From: Chloromonas sp. AAM2
Lineage: Eukaryota; Chlorophyta; Chlorophyceae; Chlamydomonadales; Chlamydomonadaceae
NCBI GenBank assembly: GCA_004335635.1
Contig: QAXH01005210.1
Location: forward strand, 3,645-14,534
Length of the DNA: 10,890 bases
Direction of reading: 5' to 3'
Shown here in pieces: positions 1 to 10,700 of this stretch (its first letter is position 1; the number at the start of each line of letters is the position of its first letter). The notes under the pieces were generated by a model. It was not told the DNA's origin. It ran no database searches and saw only the letters and a program-made list of their open reading frames with translations. The translations under genes and the position numbers were made by a program.

Positions 1-591
1 TAGATGAGCTGCGTTGTGTGACAATGGAAGAGTGCACCAGGACAATGGAAGAGTGCCAACCCAGTAAACCTGCAGGCTAGGGGCAACAGCTGACAGCAGC
101 CGGTGCCAGTCGGACGCACTGCCATGAAACGTGGCACGGCCCGCAGGACGTAGGCACAGAAGGTGTGCTTGTGGCAGGCTGGCCAGAGTTGGCACGATAG
201 AGGAGTGCTGCAGGAGGATGCCACCAACAAACTGGCCATAAAAGGCATCAGCATCATGCGTTTCAAGCATCAGAGCCAAGCCCAGTCTGTGAGCGACCAA
301 ATTCCCCCAAAGCGCAAGGCCGAAGCCCCTTCGTGCCCGAAGGACCCTCAGCCTTGCTCCCTGGGGGGGCGGAGCAATCTCAAAAACACAAAACAGAACA
401 GAACCCTAGAGAACGTTACTGGCCAGACGCTCGCCATCGGGAAAGCCAACACAACTGGATTACTGTCGGGAGAGCCCTCGGCGTTGGATACCCGTCAGCA
501 TCAGCATGTGTAAGTGTTCATGATGGCCATTACAAACACATCAGGCCACCCCGGGCCACCAGGGTCAGGGTTTTGGACTCTGCGTACTCAG
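1..591. other. Upstream region; unresolved 5' end of the gene
   Basis: No recognisable conserved domain. A good donor-like GTAAGTG begins at 510 and a CAG acceptor ends at 591, implying a possible 82-nt intron and an upstream exon ending at 509. Three 5' models fit. (1) Acceptor 591 with an upstream exon read in the frame whose last codon is 507-509. (2) Acceptor CAG at 597-599 with the upstream exon in the frame of the ATG at 256, which is open to 509. (3) No intron, with translation from ATG 520 or 523, which are in frame with exon 1 and would add about 24 residues. None of the upstream translations looks like the family N-terminus, so I do not choose. There is no clear promoter box. Confidence 0.4.
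20..61. repeat. Two-copy 21-bp tandem repeat
   Basis: The 16-mer gacaatggaagagtgc occurs at 20-35 and 41-56, identical and spaced 21 bp, with diverged 5-bp tails. It is a short local duplication at the window edge and no function is evident. Confidence 0.75.
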
Positions 592-816
592 CTGAGCAGT
601 GAACCTGGAGAACATGCCGCTAGTGGCCACTTCCGGGGTGCAGCCGTGGATGTTGTGTGGTCCAGGGGCACACGCATCGAGCTGCTGGCCTTGCACCCCA
701 GCAGGGCACCCATCAGTGTGTGCACCCAACCACTGTATGGCACCATTTTGGAACTCAAGACCCTTCCAACTCGCAGCATGGCACGGCCATCAGTCAGGCA
801 GGCCAGTACGGAGCCC
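592..816 (+). CDS. Exon 1 (first visible): N-terminal strands of propeller A
   Basis: This piece encodes 75 codons, phase 0 at both ends. It holds the N-terminal signature of the superfamily: GHFRGAAVDVVW, then RGTRIELLALHPS (the 'NTRLEIY/ELL' strand of DDB1/SF3B3-type proteins), then PLYGTILELKTLP (the '+FG/YGxIxxL' strand). The donor at 817 is CCC then GTGAGTG, a strong 5' splice site. The left border is the least certain. CAG at 589-591 gives the phase-0 start used here, but CAG at 597-599, CAG at 641-643 or an uninterrupted start at ATG 520 are also possible. GHFR lies before 643, so I favour an upstream border. The next exon resumes in phase 0 with AQDLLMLTDSG, which is just what the family has at this point. 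Confidence 0.75.
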
Positions 817-1683
817 GTGAGTGTTGATGCAGCCCAGCCCAGGCATGCACACCGACATGGTGCATGCAGCAAGCACGCGCCGCAGGTTTGCTAGTTACAT
901 TAAAAAACACAGGTAGCCCAATCATTGAAGGATGCAGCGAGCACGAAGTGCACAGTGACAAGGAGTGCCAGCCATTACACATATTCATGCAAAGGGTGTG
1001 CAGGCACTCAGAGGCCTGGCCAATGATAGCATCTGTTGTTATATCTGTGTGTGCGCTCCACGTCTGTGTCACCAGCATGTATGAACCCTACACACACCTT
1101 GAATGACTTCAGATGGTGGCATGTGTTTGGGGTGTGTGTGCATGTGTGTGTATCTGTGTGTGGATGTGGGTGTGGGTGTGGGTGTGGATTCACAAACGCT
1201 CCTCACACGTACGTGCTCCTCTCACTCTGAACGGGTATGGACACGCATGTGCAGGCAACTGATTGCAAGCATCTGCCCTCGTGCGCATCCCACTTTGGGG
1301 TAGCATCGTCATGCACCGTCATTTGTCTGCCTCTCTCGTGCAGGCTCAAGACCTCCTGTTGATGTTGACTGACTCCGGCATGCTGTCAATTCTCGCCTTC
1401 TCCCCTGTTGTCAATAGGTGAGCACTGGCCAGAAGTGGGCTTGCTGCCATGTATGTTTTTATGTGCTTTCGGCATGCTTGGAGTGGGTGAGCAGTGCTCA
1501 ATAGTTTGAATGTTGGTTGACAACAGATGAGTGTCGAATTGATGTTGGTACAGCTGCCAAGCGCACATAATGTGATATGCACGTGAGTGTTTGGCAGCTG
1601 GCCTGACGTTTTCAGTGCCTCCGATCAGGTGCCAAGACACCCTCCTGTCCAGTTCATCACACACAGCCGTGAGCACTGCCACA

Positions 1684-1743
<60 letters not shown>

Positions 1744-4700
1744 GCCCATGTGCTCCTGGTCACGTGTCACAGGTTTTCCTCGCTGCAGCAAGTGGAACTG
1801 GCGCCACCTGGCTTGGACGCCCAGACCACCAACCGCCTGCTGTGTGTGTCACCCTGTGGGCGGGCCCTGGCGGTCGCTTCTCGCGATACAATCAATCTTC
1901 TACAGGTGTGAGCCACAATGTGTTGGTGTCACAATGTGTGCACCTGCAATTCAAGAGAATTGCTCGGTGTTTGGTTGATTAGTGCAAGTTAAGAAATGCC
2001 GACCTTTGGCAAGGTGAAGTGGGTTGGGGGGGGTAAGAAAGTTCTGAACCCTATCACACAAAGTAGCCTCGGCTTTTCTGGACATTGACCACTTTTTCAG
2101 ACCACCCAGAAACCGCTCAGAAATAGATGAAAAGGGGTTCATTCGACAGCTCTCGCCAAGGCCCATGCCCTGGACAACTTGGTTGCAGTGTTGCCTTGAA
2201 GATTGCCTAACTTATGGGTCAAGCCCAGGCGGCCCAACCGAACCACAACCGAAGCCTAACTGCCACCCATGTCACATGCCATGGGGGCATGCCACAGGTT
2301 AACTTCACTTCCAAGGATCACACTGCCGGCTGTACATGCGACGACCGCCGGCTTGCAGTTGCTGCCATTGGTCATGATTGTGCTTCCTGTTTCTTGACAA
2401 AAAAACTCATGAGTGTCATGCGCTTGCTTCAGTCACAAACACACCGGCTGGGGGTTTGGGCGCTCTGCCTTCACTAGATGATGAGTGTGTTCTTTAACTT
2501 TTTGAGAGAAAGGATTGGGCACCAAACACGTCGCACATTCAAACGCACTATCAAACGCACACACATGCCACAAGTCTCACAGTGCCTTCAGGGGGCAGTT
2601 CACCAATCTGACTAGGTTTGCATGGGTTTGGCCCCAAAACAGGACGTGCACACCTGTTAGGACAGCTTGCACTGACAATTCAGTCGCATGAGGGAGGGAC
2701 TCTAACCCGTCCAACATGCCGCTGCGGGAAGATGCAGAAGGCCCTCGCATGCACCCGGGAGCTGCTCTGTGACCGGCGCTGCAGCGCCTTGCGTGCATGC
2801 GGCCGCCACCCATGCACTGAACAATGCTGTACTGAGTAAGTTTGGGCAGGCCAGACGGTGCTGGAAAACCAAAGGTCTCAAGGCCCTGTTTTGTGCTGCA
2901 GATTGCCTCCCCGGAGTGTCTAGCTAGCGAGCTGGCAGCTGCAGCCTGGGCAGTACGGGATCCAGACTCCCCGGCAGGCCGGCAGTGGACAGAGGCCCAC
3001 ATCGTGCTGCGCGAGTCCCTGGTCTATCCATATGCAGGGAACACGCTGGACATCCCCATCGCACAGATTGACAGCGAACGCAAGGCCGCTGCTGCTGCTG
3101 CTGCGACTGCTGGTAGTAGTGGTGGCTGGAGCGGGAGCAGGGGGCATGCCGGCCCTTGGGGCACCCGCGACCCAGCCACTGGCGATGGTGGCTTAGTGTA
3201 CCCGTCTATGGGGCCTCCGGCCGCTGTACAGCCTTCTGAGCGACAGTCTGGGGTGGTTGGTGCAGCAGAGGTGGACCCAGCGACACCAGGGGATGAAGAA
3301 ATGCCCAGACAGGGGATGGCAAGGGAGGGGGCGGTGGACAGGCTGTCAGAGCTATTAGAGGTGGATCAAGTAGACAGAGCGGAGAAGCTGCTCAAAGAAA
3401 TACTACTATACAAGCGCACTCAGGAGGACTTCTTGATATGGGATTTGACGTTTCTTGGGGGCGGTGGTGACAGTCCGGCGCCCTCGGCGGGAGTTGGCAC
3501 CGGGAATGGCGGTAGTGGCGGGAGTGACTGCTTTCGTCTGCTTTCACTTACTCATAGGTGAGTGTGACCAGTGGAGTGTGACCAGTGGAGTGTGACCAGT
3601 GGAGTGTGACCAGTGCAGTGTGACCGGTGGAGTGTGGGTGGAGTGTGTGTGACCAGTGCAGTGTGACCGGTGCAGTGTGACCAGTGGAGTGTGATTAGTG
3701 GAATGTGACCAGTGGAGTGTGACCGGAGGAGTGTGACCAGTGCAGTGTGACCAGTGGAGTGTGACCAGTGGAGTGTGACCAGTGGAGTGTGACCAGTCAA
3801 TGTGACCAGTCGAGTGTTGCCCCTTCAATATGTGCAGCGTGCTTCTTCGCTTCTCGTCACTGTCGTTGTAGTTTGATCTGCCTGGACGCCAGGGCATGTC
3901 ACGTCGTTTACGTATTGCTGCGTTGTACAGCTATCGTATCGTCCATCCTCCGCAGGCCTCGCTCTCCAGACAGTGAGTTGACCCTCCTGTCGTGGGCTGC
4001 TGGGCAGCGGGAGGCACACCACGCGGCGCGCCTGGTGCTGCCCCACTCAAGTGCCCTGGGACTGCCCGTGTCACTCAAGCACGTGCCCGGCACAGCAGCA
4101 GGTGTGTTGGACGTATGTACAAAAAAAGATCGATTCGGGGTCCTCAGAGATCTGTTTCTTCACGTGTGAGAAGTGAGCTCTGGGGTGGTGTTTATGTGGT
4201 AAAGTCGCGGGAACCAAGTGATCATGCAGGGTCGCTTTCAGCTCAACTGCATGCAGGTCAGTATGCAATGGGCCACAAGGTTCAATGACATGACAATGTG
4301 AGGCATCAACCATTGGGCGTTACATCATAGCACAGCTTGCTTGGTCTTGATTGTCTGTTTGTTGCGATTGACCTCTGGTCTTTGAACTAACTTCACACAG
4401 ACTTCGGTCCGATAGCTCTGAATATCGCAACTCGAGATGAAAGGCATTGATCGAATTGACCGGCCCACCCAACTTCAGATGTGTCGCTTTCTCTGAGTGC
4501 GCTCCCTCTTAACGCATGTTGCGTGTGTTGTGTCTGCAGGCGTGGTTGTTCTGGGCACCGCTTCAGTTCTAGTGCTAGACTGCACCTCCATGTGTCAACC
4601 AATCAGCCACGCAGCCGGCAGTGCCCATGCAGGCAGATTGCTCATGCAGCAGCTTCCATGGCTGCAGGAGCCAAACCTGGGTGGCCTACACATGCCAATT

Positions 4701-7700
4701 TACCGGCAGCAGCACAGCCATGCAGTGCCATGCGCAGCCCACGTGGCAGGGGGCCCACATGCAGCAGCACGTGCTCAGGCAGTTGCTGCGCGTCGTGCAG
4801 AGTTAGTTGCAGCGGGGATGATGGAACTGCATGCAGCGGTGGGTGCAGAGGCAGGTGCTGGATTGGTTGAAGCATGGGCACACGCAATGGTTGCTAGGCA
4901 GCTAGCCGACACTGCCGTTGGCAACAACGCTGTAGCTGCACCGGGAATGGAGCCGGAGCCCCGGGTTGAAGTTCCCGCGTATGTGGGTTTGGATGCTGCT
5001 GCAATACAGGCAGCCGCCGCAGAGCTGGCGCAGAAGGTCTTGGCTGACACACAGGCATTCCGACAGGCGGCAAACGGTGCTGCTGGCAGGCAGCCGGCCG
5101 ACCTACCACCGCCGCTGTGGGCTCCCTGGGCGGGCGCTCAAGCCTGGCCTGATGTGCGCGCAGCCGACCATCCTCCGCTTCATGGCTTGCTACCGGAGCT
5201 AGCAGACAACATAGCCCCTGACCCTGCCCTTGCCCCTGGACCAGCCGCTGCTCTAGGCCTTGCCCCTGCCGCTGTCCCTGCACTCGCACCTGCACCTGCA
5301 CCTGGCCCAGCCCCGGCCCTGGCTCCTCCTAATCCCCCCAATGCCGAACCCAGTCACCTTCCCAAGCTCAACGCACAGCTCGCCCGGTCATTCGCCGAAG
5401 CGTACACTCAGCTAGTGGCTCAAGGCGTGACAGACGAGATAGCGGTGCTACAAGCGGGGATGGCGGTGGTTGCGTTCGCGATGCTGCCCTACCCGTGGTC
5501 TCCGGCACCTAGTGGGGAAGCCCTGCACACGCGCCTTGAGCTGATCGGCTACAGCCTTGCGGTGCAACGCATGAAGAGCAGGCTGCGACTGCTAGAGCTG
5601 CACCAGCTGGGGCCTTACCCGGAGGTAAGGGTGGGAGACCAATGAGCACTTTTTATTTGGTAGAATAGCAGTGCTTATGCAAGGGACTTAGTCTTTGTCC
5701 ACCAGCAGTGGCTTTCCATTCTCGCCGACCAGCATTGGGCTTGGGTATCAACCCGAACTTACCCAGAACTCTAGGTGTGCCGAGAGTTGCCTGCAAACCA
5801 TTGGCTTCAATTCGCCTCTTGTCGGTCGTCAGCTGCGTCAGAAATGAGGACATTGCCTTATGCTGGCTGCTCGTTTGACTGCCAAGTCCTGCACTTGATT
5901 TCAGACCCAGACCCAGTGCCTTTTGTCAGCCGTCAGTTGTGCTAGACATGATGACATTACACTTTGCTTGATGGCATGCAGATGATGACCCGTGCACTGC
6001 AAGCCTGGGTTAGCCCCACTCCGCTACCACCACCACCACAACCACCACCACAGGTTGCCTCCTCGTCCTATCAGCAGCCTGAAAGGGTTCCCCGGTCAGA
6101 CACAGACATGGTTCAGCCTGGGGAGCCAAACCATCAGGCGGTTGGCGAGCAGCCTGTTTTCAACCACCTCCAACCACCCCCTGTCGAACATGTGATGGGA
6201 GGGGAGGAGGATTTGATTGATGAAGTCCTGAGGCAGCTGTTGGGTCACGACGAGAGGCAGCAGCAGGCGAACATGGCAGCTTTGAGGCAAGCGTTCGCAA
6301 GGGATCAGGGGGGTGTGGTGCCAGGTGGGATTTTCCAGGTGGAAGATCAGAGGGGGGGGATGGCTGCTGATCAGGGGGGAGTGGAGGAAAGAAATGTGGT
6401 GCCAGCAGAGCAAGTGCAGGGTGTGGAAGGGGGTGCAGAGGGGGAGGAGTTTGAGCCGATGGATTTGGCAGGGCAGTCAGAGAGCGCTCGGGGAGACAAC
6501 AGTGATGACGACAATCAGTTGCATGTCGGTTATGTTGGTCACAGTGATGCCCCCAGGCCCCACGTGGCCTTGTGCGCCACATGGCTGCATGTGCCTTCAC
6601 AGGCTCCGCCTGCATCACAGACCTTGCTGGTTTCTTCTTCTCCAGGCAAGTGAAGGGATTGGTGCTATGGGGTTCATGTAGGCAAGTCGAGGAAGTAATC
6701 TGTGCCATGGCAATCCTGGGCCATTTGGATTGTCTGTGCATGAAGGGAGAAGCTGGAATGGAGGGCAATCAAGAGCTTACTGGAATGGAAGGCCCGGCAG
6801 AACAACTGTTCTCTATCTCTTCCAGCCGTTGCATGTTGTTGCATGTTGTACCGGTATTGATGCACGCAACCGCATTGTCCGTAGCTGTCTTCAAGCGTGT
6901 TCAAGCTGCTGTATGGGCGATGTTATTCGGTCAGTCGCAGCCAACTCTGTCATGCTGATCGGAATGTCAACAGGCCGACGCTTCATCATTGTGCATGCAC
7001 CACGCTAATTTGTGTGTGCAGGACAGCACGTATGCATTGAGGTATGCACATCTGTTCAGTCCACAACTCGGGCACCAACCAGCACAGAAGACGCACAGAG
7101 GTACCGGGCCATGCTACCCGCCACACACCTCACCTACCACGTGCGACCTGTCACATGGGCCCAGCAACCGCCAGAAACGTCTGCCAGCCACATGCTTGGT
7201 CTGCCGGGCGGCATGCTTTTGTACAAGCAAGGCACAGGCGAGCTAAGTATTGTGCAGGTAGCGACGGGACCGGGTGGGGTTGGGAGCAAAAATGCCAGCA
7301 GCAGTGAAGTGAGCGGGAGTGGAGCTGGCGGGTGTGTCGGCGATCAGCACAGCGTGGGTTTTCCTGCGGTGCGTGTGGCGGGGTGCATTACAGCAGAGGC
7401 ACAGTGGGCTGCCACTTACTTTTCAGAGTGCCTGCGGGACCAGGCGGACGCCGTAGGACGTGTTAAGGGGTCACCGGCAGCCCGCACAGCCGCTGCCATC
7501 CCCTCATTTCCCCGCACACCACATGCCAGCGGAAAACCACGCAGCCCGCCCTGTGCCCAGCAAGTCCCACTAGCGGAGACAAAGCAGCAGCAAGGGATGG
7601 AGGGTGTGGTGGCAGTGGCGGAGGCGGAAAACCCGGTCGAATCAGAATCACAACAAGCGCCTACTGGACCATCAGCTACAACAAGCATCCACCCTGGTCA

Positions 7701-10700
7701 GCACGTGCTGCTGCATACCATAGGAGCCTTGTCTGCTGACGGGGTGGTTCACGACTTCCTTATGAGTGACTTTGCTGATGGCGCTGGCAGGACGCGGGCG
7801 TTCGTTGCGTCTGCTGGGATGCGTGACGGTGGCAACATACCGCGGACAGCTGGTTTGAAGCAGCAGCTAGGGCAGCTCACAGGCAAGGTGCGTTATGGCT
7901 TCTTTGTCAGTCGACTGCTAGTTGTTTGTTTCGATCAGGGTAGCTCACAGGCGTGGTGGGGTTGCTGGTTGGGTTTTGGCTGTCCATTGTTAGTGCAAGC
8001 CCAACTTGGGCAGCTTATGCGTCAGCATGAAGGTGTTGTTGGCGGTTAATGTGATGAAAGCGGAAGGGTACATGGATGTTCAATAAAGGAGCACGAGACA
8101 GTTGATGCTTATGCCATATGTGCGTCATGTTTCAGCATGATTTCCTGTCTCATCATTACATGGCTTTTCATGGTTCAACCCACGGTGCTGCAGCTAGACA
8201 CAATATCTCTCCAAAAATTACGCGCCTGACAATCGTTAAGCCAAGAAAGGTCACCGGTAGCAGGGTGCAAAGTACGAATGTCATCACGAGCAACACGTTT
8301 CCAAGTTGAGACTGGGCCGCCCCTGCCTCTCCTTGCTACAGCCTGCTGGCCCTCTGGGCTGGAACAGCACTTCCTCTCTGTACACCAGTGATATGCTTTA
8401 CAGACATGGCTTGCCTGGTGGATGAGCAGGTTTGCAACAGGGAAGGTGGAATCCACCAGCTACGCTCGTTGATGGTGTGATGTTCCAAATGCACGTTTTC
8501 TGAATGCCCATGCACAAGGTGACGATGGTGATGACTTCTCTTCGTTGCAGATTCGTGAGTTGCACCTGGACGTACCCACTTGCCCCCTGGCCATATGGGG
8601 ACCAGGCGCCTTCCCGCCCCCCTCGGGCATGTGGGCGGTACGCTCCAGCGCATGTGACGCGCACGACGCTGTACTGCTCGTCAGCTTCCTGGCAGCTACC
8701 CGGGTCCTCTCACTCGGGAGTGAAATGAGTGACGTCACAGATCTTTTGGGCGTGTCGGCGTGTGAGGCGACAGTTGTGGCTGGGCTGGTGCATGATGGCG
8801 TCATGGCACAGGTGGGGTAGAGCTTACATCAGAAGTTTCACAGCCATGGGGTTCATGCACGAAGCAAACCGACATGGGGTGTTACGTTCAGGGGCTGGCT
8901 GGTATATGAGGTTGATCATTAGCGTTGTCCAAAACATCTACAGCCGATGACATGGCTGCTTGTGCCGGGTAGCAGCCATGGGCTAGGGTAAGCCACACTC
9001 CAGGCTGGAGCTGACCTTACATAGTAGACGTTGCATGGCTTTGGTTTGCAACAGCCAACCAGATTTTCCTGTGCTGAAGTGTCGAGGAACCAATAGGACA
9101 CCCCTTTTCGGTGGTTCATATCACTACGATTTTGATTAGTTGGTGTATTCCAAGTACTTCTCATCACCTGTTGTACGTCACATGTTCAATATGCAGGTGA
9201 CTCCCACTTCAGTGCTGCTACTCTCTCTGGAGCACCTAGCCCCCGCCTCACCTCTGACAGGGGACATGCAACCATTCAACCAAGAAGGGCCCGCCAGTAC
9301 CTCTCCCCGTCCATCTGTTGCCTCCACCCAGCCACCTCACCACCACAGAACCAACCAGGGTGCTGCCACCCAACCTCACCACAGCACCCACACAACACCT
9401 ACAAGCGCAGTAGGAGGTTCAGGCGGTGTGGGCGTGGGTGAATGGGGCAGTGCAGGGGCGGAGAATGCGGGGATCGCGGCGGTGGGGACGGTGCCAGTGC
9501 GGAGTGATCGCCAGCGAGGGATGGCGGGCGGGGCGGGAATCTCCGCCTCCCCCCGTGTCCCGACCAAGATCAGCCGCTTGGCTGCGAACGCGACCAGTCC
9601 TGTTTTGGTTGTGGGAAATGGGGCCAGTGCTGGTGATGATGCATTGCGCCTGGGGAATGGTGGGGGACATGGCGCGGGCGGGGACGGCGGGGATGGTGGC
9701 GGGGTTGTGGCACAAGGTGTCGACGGGAGGGGAGGCAAGCAGGGTTGCCGCTCCCGTTCTTGGACTGGACTCACCGGCACACCACAGCGAGCAGTCAACT
9801 CCAACACCACCCCCACTACAGCAGCAGGCGGGAGCGTCATTATTGATACCACACAGGTGGAACTTGCGGTTGGGGCAATTCGGGTTGTTTCAGAAACCAC
9901 CATGGAGTTAGAGGAGGACGCAAGCAGCGCAGCTGCAAGCGGTGGTGCAGGCACTTCAGCCAGGGCAAGCAGTGCACCCCCTCAACCGCCAGCCCACCTG
10001 CAATCTATACCAGATACAGAGCCTTTGGTTACTGTACCTTCAGGAACCCTCGGGGCAACAGGCACAGGGGCCGAGGACGTTTATCTTGCCTCAGCGCTGC
10101 GCGGCCTGGTAGTCGAGTCTGGTGACGATGACGCTCCATCCGATTTGAATTCAAACGAACATTTGAATTTGAATTCAAATGGAATCGGAAGTGGTGATGG
10201 CCTGCTGCACAACTTGGATGTGGATCCTTGTGTTTGGAGGCCGGGGTGGGAAATGGCGGGCGGCTATGACTTGGGCGTGGCCGGGGCAAGCTGGGGTGGG
10301 GATGGTACTGGCAGCGGTGGTGGGAGTGGTGCGGGCCATGCAGGGGTCGGCAGCCAAGGCAAGGGTCAGGTTCCTGAGCCGTCCCACATCTTGGCTGCTG
10401 CCGTGGCCGCGGGATGTGTGGTGGTGTACCAGGCAAACAGCGGATGCTTGCAGGTAAGGCCGCCTGTGCATGTACCACTAATGCATTCATTGTGCCGTTT
10501 CTATTTCTGTGTCAAGGCAAGATGGCGGTTCGGTTTCTTCAGGTTTTCTGACACCTCACCTGGGTCTGTTATCATTGTGCCCAATGCCATGCCTTGTGTT
10601 CCTGCTTCCGTAGGTGCTCAGTGCCACATGCGCAGCTGACTGTGTTGCAACTGTAACGACACAGGTAACGAGCGCCATGCCTTTGTCGACCGTTTCTGCA

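Noticed and set aside
1165..1188. (TGTGGG)n as an interstitial telomere repeat
   Set aside because: Green algal telomeres are of TTTAGGG or TTTTAGGG type; this is just the GC-richer end of a GT tract.
1386..1763. Minus-strand ORF with a long Cys/Val run
   Set aside because: It is the translation of the CA/GT microsatellite and antisense of exon 2; not a gene.
2577..3002. 141-codon minus-strand ORF over the intron 3/exon 4 border
   Set aside because: There is no family similarity, and it overlaps exon 4, whose plus frame joins in phase with exon 3.
3563..3814. CRISPR-like array
   Set aside because: The units are contiguous 14-mers with no unique spacers, and the host is eukaryotic.
3544..3897. 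Minus-strand ORF with repeated THWSHSTGH peptide
   Set aside because: It is produced entirely by the 14-bp minisatellite in intron 4; 14-bp units cycle through the frames and there are no conserved residues.
4540..6645. Transposon-derived coding sequence within exons 6-7
   Set aside because: No transposase, integrase or reverse transcriptase motifs, terminal repeats or target-site duplications were seen, and the frame is continuous with the host gene.
6160..6768. 202-codon minus-strand Pro/His-rich ORF
   Set aside because: It is a shadow of GC-rich exon 7 on the opposite strand, with no recognisable domain and no splice signals of its own.
6572..6958. Plus-strand ORF with QVKGLVLWGSCRQVEE as an extra exon
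   Set aside because: An acceptor at 6645 exists, but the translation does not resemble the family and is not needed, since exon 7 and exon 8 agree in phase without it.
8082..8092. aataaa near 8083 as a polyadenylation signal ending the gene
   Set aside because: Family sequence resumes in phase in exon 9 at 8551, so the gene continues. Green algae mainly use TGTAA, and there is no support for termination here.
9376..9954. 192-codon minus-strand Pro/Ala-rich ORF
   Set aside because: It is the antisense of the Gly/Ala-rich exon 10 insert, which naturally gives Pro/Ala codons; the plus frame is anchored by conserved strands at both ends.
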